Part shown: positions 37,235 through 46,137 of the stretch, piece after piece
Position numbering within the stretch: the stretch's first letter is position 1
How the letters are laid out: every line of letters starts with the position of its first letter
Origin: Marivivens sp.
Lineage (GTDB): Bacteria > Pseudomonadota > Alphaproteobacteria > Rhodobacterales > Rhodobacteraceae
Direction: 5' to 3'
NCBI GenBank assembly: GCA_030827165.1
Contig: JAURFB010000001.1
Coordinates: 17,937 to 81,936, forward strand
Length of the DNA stretch: 64,000 nucleotides
Position numbers and translations under genes: made by a program
The notes under the pieces: model-generated
The model's database searches: none
Seen by the model: the letters and a program-made list of their open reading frames with translations, nothing else
What the model was told of the DNA's origin: nothing

Positions 37235-40200
37235 ATGCACCTGCTTGCGGCAACGCCCGGCAATATTGACGACGGCAAGGACCCGGTCGACCTTGGCCAG
37301 ACGCCTGCCGACGTTGTGGTGATCTCGGCCGCCGATACCGAGCTTGCCGCACTTTCGGCCGCGCGGGGCGAGATGGACGCGCCGCCCTCGCTGCGGCTTG
37401 CCAGCTTGATGAACCTGCAACACCCGATGTCGGTCGACCTGCATCTCGATGCCTGCGCCACCCGCTCGCGCATCGTGATCGCGCGGGTTCTGGGCGGGGC
37501 GGGCTATTGGAGATACGGGCTCGAACAATTTGCCGCGCGGCTGCACGAGGCGGGCGTGCCCTTCGCCGCGCTGCCGGGCGATGACAAGCCGGACCCGGAA
37601 TTGCGCCAGCTCTCGACGGTTGCGGGCGAAGATTACGATGCGCTTTGGGCCTATCTGGTCGAGGGCGGGCCGGAGAACAGCGTCAACTTCCTGCGTTATG
37701 CCAAGGCGATGCTGGACGGCTGCGACAGGCCCGCCGCCGCCGCGCCGCTCTTGCGGGCGGGCGTTTATTGGCCCGGCGCGGGAATAGGTGGGCCCGAGGC
37801 CGCGAAGGAAAGCTGGACCGAGGGCGCCCCGGTGGTGCCGGTGGTCTTCTACCGTGCGCTGGTGCAAGGCGCGGGGCTTCACCCGATCAACCGGCTGGTG
37901 AAATCGCTTCTCAGGGCCGGCCTCAATCCCCTGCCCGTCTTCGTCGCCTCGCTCAAAGACCCGCTGAGTGCGGCGACGCTTGAGGGGCTGTTCCTCGACA
38001 CTCCTCCCGCGTTGATCCTCAACTGCACCTCTTTCGCAGTCGGCAGCCCTCATGCCGAAGACCCCGCCGCAAGCAATCCGCTGGCGGCGCCCCATGCCAA
38101 CGAGGCGCCGGTCTTTCAGGTGATCCTCTCGGGCGGGACGGAGGAGGCGTGGGGCGGCGGCAAGGCCGGGCTTTCCGCCCGCGACATCGCAATGAACGTG
38201 GCACTGCCCGAGGTGGACGGCAGGATCATCACCCGCGCGATCAGCTTCAAGGGGCAGGCCTACTTCGACGAGGCCACCGAATGCCCCATCGCCACCTATC
38301 AGGCGCGGGGCGACCGGATCGAGTATGTCGCCAATCTCGCCGCCGCATTGGCACGCCTGCGCAGCAAGTCGGCCGACGAGCGGCGGGTGGCGCTGATCCT
38401 TGCCAACTATCCCAACAAGGACGGCCGCCTCGCCAATGGCGTTGGCCTCGATACCCCTGCGGGAACGGTGCATGTCTTGAACCTTCTCGCCGGCGCGGGC
38501 TATCGCCTTCACAACCCACCGAGCGACGCCAGGGCGCTGATGGACGCAATGATGGCAGGGCCGACCAACTGGCTCACCGATCGCGCGGTGCGCACGGGCG
38601 GAGTCGATCTGAGTTTCGCCGACTACCAGATCGCCTATGGCCAACTGCCCTACGAGTTGCGCCGCGATATCGAGGCGCGCTGGGGCAAGCCCGAGGAGGA
38701 TCCCTTCTACGAGGAGGGCGAGGTCGATTGCGGGCGCTTCAAGCTTTCGGTCCTGAGCTATGGCAACGTGGTCGTCGGGCTCCAGCCAGCGCGCGGCTAC
38801 AATATCGACCCGACCGACACCTACCACGCACCCGACCTCGTGCCGCCGCACAACTATCTCGCCTTCTATTTCTGGCTGCGTAACGTCTTTGCCGCCGATG
38901 CCCTCGTCCACATGGGCAAGCACGGCAATCTCGAATGGCTGCCCGGCAAGGCGGTGGCCCTGTCCGAGACTTGCTGGCCCGAAGCGATCCTTGGGCCGTT
39001 GCCGCATCTTTATCCCTTCATCGTCAACGATCCGGGCGAGGGCACGCAGGCCAAGCGCCGCGCGCAGGCGGTGATTATCGACCACCTGACCCCGCCGCTA
39101 ACCCGCGCCGAAAGCTATGGCCCCTTGCGCGATCTCGAGGCGCTGGTGGATGAATATTACGAGGCCGCCGGTGTCGATCCTCGCCGTATCGACCACCTGC
39201 GCCGAGAAATCCTCTCGCTCGCAGATGTAACCGGACTTGCCGTCGACGCAGGCTTCGCCGGCGAGACAGAGGGCGATCTGGCCAAGCTAGATGCCTACCT
39301 CTGCGAGCTCAAAGAGGCGCAGATTCGCGACGGCCTGCATGTCTTCGGCCAATCTCCCGAAGGCATGCTTGCCCGCGACCTGGCCATCGCTCTGACGCGC
39401 GTGCCGCGCGGCGACGGGGAGGGCCGCAATGCCTCGCTCCTTCGCGCACTGGCCGACGACCTTGGCCTTGGCTTTGATCCCCTTTCCGCCGATCTCGGCG
39501 CGAATTGGGATGGGCCAAAGCCCGAGACGATGACGGGCGACAGCCCATGGCGCACCGCTGGCGATACGGTCGAGCGGCTGGAAATTCTCGCCCAGCGACT
39601 CGTCGATGGCGCCGAGGCCCCCGGCCCCGCCTCGGCCGCCGTTCTTTCCGAATTGCGCGAGCGCGTGCTGCCCACCGTTGCCGCCTGCGGGCCCGAAGAG
39701 GGCATGGGCCTGCTGTCCGGCCTTGATGGCCGCGCCGTCCGCCCTGGCGCATCCGGCGCGCCAACACGCGGGCGGCTCGACGTCTTGCCCACGGGGCGCA
39801 ACTTCTATTCGGTCGACAGCCGCGCGGTGCCGACGCCGACCGCTTGGGCGCTCGGGTGGAAGTCCGCCAACCTTCTCATTGAGAAGCACCTGCAAGACCA
39901 CGGCGACTGGCCCCGCTCCATGCTGGTGACCGCTTGGGGCACCGCCAATATGCGCACCGGCGGCGACGATATTGCGCAAGCCTTGGCGTTGATGGGCGTG
40001 AAACCGAAATGGGACAGCGCCAACCGCCGCGTCACCGGCTTTGAGATCCTCCCCCAGGGCGTCCTCGGCCGCCCACGGGTCGACGTCACGCTCCGTATCT
40101 CGGGCTTTTTCCGCGATGCCTTCCCCCAACTCATCGCGCTTTTCGACAGCGCCGCCCGCGCGGTTCAGGCGCTTGACGAACCCGACGACCTCAACCCCGC

Positions 40201-40921
40201 CGCCGCCCGCGCGAATAGAGGCGAGGCCAAGGCGCGGGTCTATGGCTCCAAACCCGGTGCCTATGGCGCAGGCCTTCAGGCGCTGATCGACGAACGCAGC
40301 TGGTCGGACAAGGCCGATCTTGGCGCCGCCTATCTCGACTGGGGCGGCTACAGCTATGGCGCGGCGGATGACGGCACACGCGACCGCGACGGCTTTGCCG
40401 CACGGCTCGGTCAAGTCGAAGCCATCGTCCAAAATCAGGACAACCGCGAACACGATCTTCTCGACAGCGACGATTACTACCAGTTCGAAGGTGGCGCTGC
40501 GGCGGCTGTCTCCAGCCTTCAAGGCAAGGATCGCCCGATCTATCACAACGACCATTCCCGCCCCGAGCGACCCGTGATCCGCACTCTGGATGACGAGATC
40601 GCCCGCGTGGTCCGCAGCCGCGTGGTGAACCCCAAGTGGATCGACGGGGTCAAGCGCCACGGCTACAAGGGCGCCTTCGAGATCGCGGCCACCGTCGATT
40701 ATCTCTTTGCGTTCGCCGCCACCACGGGCGCGGTGCGCGGGCATCATTTCGACATGGTCGAAAGCGCCTTCCTTGAAGACGCGGCGACACGTGATTTCAT
40801 CGCCGAGCACAATCTCCCCGCCTTGCGCGAGATCGCCCAGCGCCTGCAAGAAGCGATTGACCGTGGCCTCTGGCAGCCCAAGTCCAACTCGGCCCGCGCC
40901 CGGATCGGGGGCCTCCTGTGA
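37235..40921 (+). CDS. cobN: Cobaltochelatase subunit CobN
   Basis: MHLLAATPGNIDDGKDPVDLGQTPADVVVISAADTEL; about 1228 aa CobN/BchH-like; MGKHGNLEWLPGKAVALS. Confidence 0.97.
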   Translation: MHLLAATPGNIDDGKDPVDLGQTPADVVVISAADTELAALSAARGEMDAPPSLRLASLMNLQHPMSVDLHLDACATRSRIVIARVLGGAGYWRYGLEQFAARLHEAGVPFAALPGDDKPDPELRQLSTVAGEDYDALWAYLVEGGPENSVNFLRYAKAMLDGCDRPAAAAPLLRAGVYWPGAGIGGPEAAKESWTEGAPVVPVVFYRALVQGAGLHPINRLVKSLLRAGLNPLPVFVASLKDPLSAATLEGLFLDTPPALILNCTSFAVGSPHAEDPAASNPLAAPHANEAPVFQVILSGGTEEAWGGGKAGLSARDIAMNVALPEVDGRIITRAISFKGQAYFDEATECPIATYQARGDRIEYVANLAAALARLRSKSADERRVALILANYPNKDGRLANGVGLDTPAGTVHVLNLLAGAGYRLHNPPSDARALMDAMMAGPTNWLTDRAVRTGGVDLSFADYQIAYGQLPYELRRDIEARWGKPEEDPFYEEGEVDCGRFKLSVLSYGNVVVGLQPARGYNIDPTDTYHAPDLVPPHNYLAFYFWLRNVFAADALVHMGKHGNLEWLPGKAVALSETCWPEAILGPLPHLYPFIVNDPGEGTQAKRRAQAVIIDHLTPPLTRAESYGPLRDLEALVDEYYEAAGVDPRRIDHLRREILSLADVTGLAVDAGFAGETEGDLAKLDAYLCELKEAQIRDGLHVFGQSPEGMLARDLAIALTRVPRGDGEGRNASLLRALADDLGLGFDPLSADLGANWDGPKPETMTGDSPWRTAGDTVERLEILAQRLVDGAEAPGPASAAVLSELRERVLPTVAACGPEEGMGLLSGLDGRAVRPGASGAPTRGRLDVLPTGRNFYSVDSRAVPTPTAWALGWKSANLLIEKHLQDHGDWPRSMLVTAWGTANMRTGGDDIAQALALMGVKPKWDSANRRVTGFEILPQGVLGRPRVDVTLRISGFFRDAFPQLIALFDSAARAVQALDEPDDLNPAAARANRGEAKARVYGSKPGAYGAGLQALIDERSWSDKADLGAAYLDWGGYSYGAADDGTRDRDGFAARLGQVEAIVQNQDNREHDLLDSDDYYQFEGGAAAAVSSLQGKDRPIYHNDHSRPERPVIRTLDDEIARVVRSRVVNPKWIDGVKRHGYKGAFEIAATVDYLFAFAATTGAVRGHHFDMVESAFLEDAATRDFIAEHNLPALREIAQRLQEAIDRGLWQPKSNSARARIGGLL

Positions 40922-41361
40922 CCCCTCGCCGCGCCACGTCCGAAGATCTGTCTGCGACGCTGACGCTGATCCGCGCTGCCTTCGCCTTCATGGACGGACG
41001 CATCGATCCACCCTCATCGATGCATCGCCTGACGAAAGAGGATCTCGCCAACAGCGAAGTCTGGGTGATCGGGTCGCCACCCCTCGCCTGCATCGTCCTG
41101 ACCCCCAAGGCAGATGCCCTCTATCTCGGCAAGCTCGCCGTCGCCGCCTCCGAGCGCGGCAAGGGCCATGCCCGAGCGCTCGTCAACCAAGCCGGGCGGC
41201 GCGCCCGCCCGCTTGGCATGGCCGCCCTCGAATTGCAGACCCGCATCGAGCTTGTCGAAAACCAGCGCACCTTCGAAGCCATGGGCTTCGTCGAGGTCGC
41301 CCGCACCGCGCACGCAGGCTATGATCGCCCCACGTCCATCACCTACCGGAGGCCGCTATGA
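40918..41361 (+). CDS. GNAT family N-acetyltransferase
   Basis: LYLGKLAVAASERGKGHARALVNQAGRRARPLGMAALELQT, NQRTFEAMGFVEVARTAHAGYDRPTSI. Confidence 0.9.
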   Translation: MTPRRATSEDLSATLTLIRAAFAFMDGRIDPPSSMHRLTKEDLANSEVWVIGSPPLACIVLTPKADALYLGKLAVAASERGKGHARALVNQAGRRARPLGMAALELQTRIELVENQRTFEAMGFVEVARTAHAGYDRPTSITYRRPL

Positions 41362-41966
41362 CCGAAGACGACGACCGCCACGCCAAGAAGATGGCCAAGA
41401 AGAAAGCCGCCCGCGACAAGATCATGGCCACCAAGACCGACCAAAAGGGCCTGATCATCGTCCATACCGGCAAGGGCAAGGGCAAATCCTCGGCCGCCTT
41501 CGGCATGATCTTCCGCTGCATCGCGCACGGGATGAAATGCGCGGTGGTCCAGTTCATCAAGGGCGGCATGAGCACCGGCGAGCGCGATCTGATCTTGCGT
41601 CAGTTCACCGATATCTGCGAGTTCCACACCATGGGCGAGGGGTTCACCTGGGAAACACAGGACAAATCCCGCGATACAGAGATGGCGCAGGCGGCCTGGA
41701 CCAAGGCAAAGGAGCTGATCCGCGATCCGGCCAACAAGATGGTCCTCCTCGACGAGATCAACATCGCCATCCGCTATGATTATGTCGATATCGCCGATGT
41801 CGTGACATTCCTCGCCGAGCAAAAGCCGCCGATGACCCATGTCGTCCTGACGGGCCGCAACGCGCATGACGATCTCATCGAGATCGCCGACCTTGTGACC
41901 GAGATGGAGCTTATCAAGCACCCCTTCCGGTCCGGCATCAAGGCGCAGATCGGCGTCGAGTTTTAG
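41358..41966 (+). CDS. cobO: Cob(I)yrinic acid a,c-diamide adenosyltransferase
   Basis: GLIIVHTGKGKGKSSAAFGMIFRCIAHGMKCAVVQFIKG, VLLDEINIAIRYDYVDI, VVLTGRNAHDDLIEIADLVTEME. Confidence 0.97.
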   Translation: MTEDDDRHAKKMAKKKAARDKIMATKTDQKGLIIVHTGKGKGKSSAAFGMIFRCIAHGMKCAVVQFIKGGMSTGERDLILRQFTDICEFHTMGEGFTWETQDKSRDTEMAQAAWTKAKELIRDPANKMVLLDEINIAIRYDYVDIADVVTFLAEQKPPMTHVVLTGRNAHDDLIEIADLVTEMELIKHPFRSGIKAQIGVEF

Positions 41967-42025
41967 GGGGGCTCTGCCCCCGTCTCCTGACGGAGACTCC
42001 CCCGGAGTGTTTTCGGCCAAAAGAA
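41967..42025 (-). repeat. Copy D1 of dispersed hairpin repeat (minus orientation)
   Basis: GGGGGC-TCT-GCCCCC and GTCTCC-TGAC-GGAGAC hairpins, then CCCCCGGAGTGTTTTCGGCCAAAAGAA. Confidence 0.8.
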
Positions 42026-42033
42026 GCGGCAAT

Positions 42034-42090
42034 CTTTTGGCTTCAAATACTCCGGGGGTGAATGCCGAAGGCAGAGGGGGCAGCGCCCCC
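42034..42090 (+). repeat. Copy D2 of dispersed hairpin repeat (plus orientation); the D1/D2 pair probably acts as a bidirectional terminator
   Basis: CTTTTGGCTTCAAATACTCCGGGGG, TGCC-GAA-GGCA, GGGGGC-AGC-GCCCCC. Confidence 0.8.
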
Positions 42091-43752
42091 TTATTGCTTT
42101 TTCGCCGCTTCCCCTGCCGCGCGGGCGGCATCAAGGGTGAGCGAGGTTCCAAGCGCCTGCTCGTCGACGACAAGCTCGATCACCGACGGAAGGTTGGATG
42201 CCTTGGCGCGGGCGAAGGCACCCGCAAATTCTTCGGTTCTCAGCACAGTCTCGCCATGTCCGCCATAGGCGCGGGCAAGGGCGGCGAAATCGGGGTTTTG
42301 CAGCATCGTGCCCGAGACCCGGCCGGGATAATGTTTTTCCTGATGCATCCGGATCGTGCCGTAGCGGCCGTTGTTGACCACCACGACAATCGGCGTCGCG
42401 CCGTATTGCTTGGCGGTCGACATCTCGTTCAGGGTCATCTGGAAGCAACCGTCGCCTGCAAGGCAGACCACCGTCTTCTCCGGGTTTTCCAATGAGGCGG
42501 AAACCGCGGCGGGGAAGCCATAACCCATCGAGCCGGAGGTCGGGGCGAGTTGGGTGCCATAGCCCTTGTAGGTGAAATAGCGGTGCAACCAGGCTGCATA
42601 ATTGCCGGCGCCGTTCGTCACGATTGCATCCTGGGGTAGGTTGGCCGAGAGCCAGGCGATCACCTCTTCTTGCTTCACATCGCCGGGGCTCGGGAAGGGC
42701 GTGGCCCAACCGAGATAGTCGGCGCGCGCGGCGGCGGTCCAGTCGGACCAATCCTTGCTGGCGCTGTTCAGCGCAGCGAGGGCCGCGACGAATGAGGGGC
42801 CATCGCTCACAACCGAGAGGTCGGGGGTGAAGACCCGGCCAATCTCGTCTGCATCGGCGTGTATATGGGCGATCTTCGGACGCGGGCCGGGACCGTCGAA
42901 AAGCGCGTAGCCTTGCGTCGCGATATCGCCAAGGCGCGAGCCGATGACGAGAAGCCGGTCGGCCTCGCGCATCCGCTTGGCGAGTTTGGGGTTGATGCCG
43001 ACGTTAAGGTCGCCCGCATAGGAGGGGTGGCGGTTGTCGAGATAGTCCTGCCGGCGGAACGCGAGCGCGACGGGCAGATTCTCGCGTCCGGCGAAGGTCG
43101 CAAGATCGGCGGCGGCGGCGGGCGACCAGTGCGGTCCGCCGACCACGACCAGCGGACGCTCGGCCTCGGAGAGCCACTCGAGGGCAGCGCGGGCTTGCCC
43201 CGAGCGGTCGCGCGCAGAGGGGCGCGGGGCGGGCGCTTCATCGGCCACATCGGCCATTGCGCTCAGCATATCCTCGGGTAGCGCCAGCACGACCGGGCCG
43301 GGGCGGCCCGAGGTGGCCACGGCAAAGGCGCGGCGGATGTATTCGGGCAGGCGCTCGGTCTGGTCGATCTCGGTCGCCCATTTGGCGAGGCCGCCGAAAA
43401 CCTCGCGATAGTTGATCTCCTGAAAGGCCTCGCGGTCGCGGTGGCTGCGGTCGATCTGGCCGACGAAGAGGATCATCGGCGTCGAATCCTGCCGCGCGAT
43501 ATGGATGCCGGCGGAGGCATTGGTCGCGCCGGGGCCGCGGGTGACGAAGGCGATGCCGGGGGTGCCTGTCATCTTGCCATAGGCTTCGGCCATCATCGCC
43601 GCGCCGCCCTCGTGGCGGCAGACGATGTTGTCGATCCCGCTTTCATAAAGGCCGTCAAGCGCTGCGAGAAAGCTCTCGCCCGGCACGGAAAAGACCCGGC
43701 GCACGCCGTGAAGCTTGAGTTGATCGGCAAGAATCTGGCCGCCGTGACGCAT
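42091..43752 (-). CDS. Thiamine pyrophosphate-binding protein (acetolactate synthase-like)
   Basis: GGQILADQLKLHGVRRVFSVPGESFLAALDGLYES, RHEGGAAMMAEAYGKMTGTPGIAFVTRGPGATNA, GDGCFQMTLNEMSTAKQY. Confidence 0.93.
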   Translation of the reverse strand: MRHGGQILADQLKLHGVRRVFSVPGESFLAALDGLYESGIDNIVCRHEGGAAMMAEAYGKMTGTPGIAFVTRGPGATNASAGIHIARQDSTPMILFVGQIDRSHRDREAFQEINYREVFGGLAKWATEIDQTERLPEYIRRAFAVATSGRPGPVVLALPEDMLSAMADVADEAPAPRPSARDRSGQARAALEWLSEAERPLVVVGGPHWSPAAAADLATFAGRENLPVALAFRRQDYLDNRHPSYAGDLNVGINPKLAKRMREADRLLVIGSRLGDIATQGYALFDGPGPRPKIAHIHADADEIGRVFTPDLSVVSDGPSFVAALAALNSASKDWSDWTAAARADYLGWATPFPSPGDVKQEEVIAWLSANLPQDAIVTNGAGNYAAWLHRYFTYKGYGTQLAPTSGSMGYGFPAAVSASLENPEKTVVCLAGDGCFQMTLNEMSTAKQYGATPIVVVVNNGRYGTIRMHQEKHYPGRVSGTMLQNPDFAALARAYGGHGETVLRTEEFAGAFARAKASNLPSVIELVVDEQALGTSLTLDAARAAGEAAKKQ

Positions 43753-43819
43753 CGAAACACCCTCCTTCAACGCGCCGTCACCATGTGCCAGCACAAGGGG
43801 AAGTGCAACGGCGCGCGCG

Positions 43820-44221
43820 TCAGGCTTGGTTGGATATTTCGATCAGGTTTCCATCAGGATCGCGCAGGTAGATCGAGAGGAGCGGCCCCGTCGCGCCGGT
43901 GCGTTTGATAGGGCCGTCTTCGATCGCGAGGCCGAGGGATTCGAGGTGCGCCCGCCACCCCGCCAGTGGATCGGCAGAGAGAAAGCACAAGTCTGCCGAG
44001 CCTCGGATCGGCCGTTGGGCGTGCGGCGCGAACTCGGCCCCCGCCTGATGCAGATTGATCTTTTGGCTGCCGAATTTGAGGGCTGTGCGCGTCGTCCCAT
44101 CGGCGGCGGTGAAGTGTTCCGCGGTCATCCCAAGGGCGCGTTCATAGAAAGCGACGGTGGCGCCCATGTCGGCCACGGTCATCACCAGATGGTCGAGGGC
44201 ATCCACTGAGGGCATTTTCAT
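43820..44221 (-). CDS. VOC family protein (glyoxalase-like)
   Basis: LDHLVMTVADMGATVAFYERALGMTAEHF, YLRDPDGNLIEISNQA. Confidence 0.9.
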   Translation of the reverse strand: MKMPSVDALDHLVMTVADMGATVAFYERALGMTAEHFTAADGTTRTALKFGSQKINLHQAGAEFAPHAQRPIRGSADLCFLSADPLAGWRAHLESLGLAIEDGPIKRTGATGPLLSIYLRDPDGNLIEISNQA

Positions 44222-44249
44222 CCTTTCCGCTTCGCGCTAGGCCTAGACC

Positions 44250-45053
44250 ATGCAGGACCGACAGAGCCATACCCAATCCGTCTCGGATCCGCTCGACCCC
44301 GCCCGTGCACGTGCGATGGAGGCGATGCTTGGCGCCGAATCGAGCATCAGGAGCGGTGATCCCTTGCCGCCGTTCTTTCACCAAATGTATTTCTGGGATC
44401 CTCGCCCGACACAAGAGTTGGGCCGCGACGGGCACCCCTGGACCGGCGGGTTTATCCCCGACATGGGCTTGCCCCGACGGATGTGGGCGGCGGGCAGGCT
44501 GGCCTTTCACGGTGCCCTTCTGGCGGGCGTCAAGGCCGAGCGGCGTTCAATCGTCGATAGCGTGACGCGCAAAGATGGCAAGACCGGCCCGCTTGCCTTC
44601 GTGCGGATCCGGCACGACATCTTGCAGCGCGGCGGCCTCGCGCTGACCGAGTGGCAGGACATCGTCTATCGGCAGGATCCGACGCCGGGCGACGCACAGC
44701 CTGTGGCTCCGGTCGCGCCCAACGACGAAGATCGGTCGCTGGTGCGTAGCTTCGATTCGACGGCGCTGTTCCGGTATTCGGCGCTGACCTTCAACGGCCA
44801 CCGCATCCATTACGACAAGCCATACGCCCAAGAATTCGAAGGCTATCCCGGCCTTGTGGTGCACGGTCCGCTCCTGGCGCAGATGTTGATGCTTCTCGCT
44901 GAGGAGGCTTTGGGGCGGCCGATGCGCGAGTTTTCCTATCGCGCGACCGCACCGCTTTTCGACGGAGAAGAGGCGACGTTTTGCTGGAAAGCGGGGCGTT
45001 TATGGGTGCGCGGGCCGGACGGGCGACTGTGTATGGAAGCGGCGGCCACCTAA
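44250..45053 (+). CDS. HTD2/MaoC-like FAS1-type dehydratase (mesaconyl-C4-CoA hydratase-like)
   Basis: LALTEWQDIVYRQDP, SALTFNGHRIHYDKPYAQEFEGYPGLVVHGPLLAQML. Confidence 0.85.
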   Translation: MQDRQSHTQSVSDPLDPARARAMEAMLGAESSIRSGDPLPPFFHQMYFWDPRPTQELGRDGHPWTGGFIPDMGLPRRMWAAGRLAFHGALLAGVKAERRSIVDSVTRKDGKTGPLAFVRIRHDILQRGGLALTEWQDIVYRQDPTPGDAQPVAPVAPNDEDRSLVRSFDSTALFRYSALTFNGHRIHYDKPYAQEFEGYPGLVVHGPLLAQMLMLLAEEALGRPMREFSYRATAPLFDGEEATFCWKAGRLWVRGPDGRLCMEAAAT

Positions 45054-46090
45054 AGATTGGCCTCGGATCGGAATCCCTCCGGGATCGCGTCACGGCCTTC
45101 AAGGAGCAGGTCTGCCATCACCTCGCCAACCCTGGGCGCCATGCCGAACCCGATCTTGAACCCGCCGTTGGCGATGAACTGCCCCTCATGCAGCGGATGC
45201 GCGCCGAGCAAGGGCGAGCGGGTCATGGCGCGGGGGCGGACACCGGCCCAGCGCTCGAGCACGCGGACGCCTTCGAGGAACGGAAAGGCGGCTTCAGCGC
45301 GGTGGAGGAGATCGTCAAGCCCTTGGTCAATCTCGGTCGGATCGTCAAAGAAACGCTCACTGGTCGAACCGACACCGAGCGTTCCGTCTTCGTGCGGGAC
45401 TAGATGGATGCCATCGCCAAAAAGCTGCGGCTTGCCTCGGACATCGAGGGCCAGAAGCGCCGCCTGCCCCTTGACGCCATTGCCAACGACCTTGCCGAGC
45501 CGCTCAGACAGCTCCATGAGCCCGCGCCAGCCGGTCGCGTGAAGGATGGCGCCCTCCTCGCGCCCTTCGCCGACGATCTCGCCACCCTTCTTTTCGATAG
45601 CACGGGCGAGCGCTGTCGTGGCGTGGCGGGGATGGATGCTGGCCGAGAGCGTATCCCACACGAGAAATCCGGTCGGAGACCGTGGCGCCCAAGGGGCGTG
45701 ATCGGCGGCTCCGACGATGTGCCATTCACCCTGCCCGCGCCAGAGATCGACCGCGTTGATCGCACGTGTCTTGGCGAAATCGAGCGCCGCCTCGTCAAGA
45801 ATTGGCTGAAGGCGGCCGGACCTTGCATAGCCGGTGCTGAACCCCGCCGCCTCTTCGACGTCTCGCCAAAACACTTCCGACATGACAAGGCTCTGAAACT
45901 GAAACTCTTTCTTGTCGTTCCACAATTCGGGAACGTGCGGGGCAAGCGCACCAACAAGGCCGCCTGACGATCCCGAGGCCACGCCCGCCGGATCGATCAC
46001 CCGCACCTTGGCCCCGCGCTGGATACAGGCCCAGCCGACCGAAAGGCCGAAAACCCCCGCCCCATAGATCGTCACATCTGCCGTTGTCAT
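45050..46090 (-). CDS. FAD-dependent oxidoreductase (DAO family; possible MnmC oxidase-domain partner)
   Basis: VTIYGAGVFGLSVGWACIQRGAKVRVIDPAG Rossmann motif; divergent from mnmD. Confidence 0.85.
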   Translation of the reverse strand: MTTADVTIYGAGVFGLSVGWACIQRGAKVRVIDPAGVASGSSGGLVGALAPHVPELWNDKKEFQFQSLVMSEVFWRDVEEAAGFSTGYARSGRLQPILDEAALDFAKTRAINAVDLWRGQGEWHIVGAADHAPWAPRSPTGFLVWDTLSASIHPRHATTALARAIEKKGGEIVGEGREEGAILHATGWRGLMELSERLGKVVGNGVKGQAALLALDVRGKPQLFGDGIHLVPHEDGTLGVGSTSERFFDDPTEIDQGLDDLLHRAEAAFPFLEGVRVLERWAGVRPRAMTRSPLLGAHPLHEGQFIANGGFKIGFGMAPRVGEVMADLLLEGRDAIPEGFRSEANL

Positions 46091-46137
46091 TGCCGCGCCG
46101 CGCCTCCAAAGTCGCGCCGACCCTAAGGCATCAGGCG

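Noticed and set aside
37034-40849. Long minus-strand ORFs (683 aa and 520 aa) opposite cobN
   Set aside because: Antisense shadow ORFs; CobN is clear on the plus strand.
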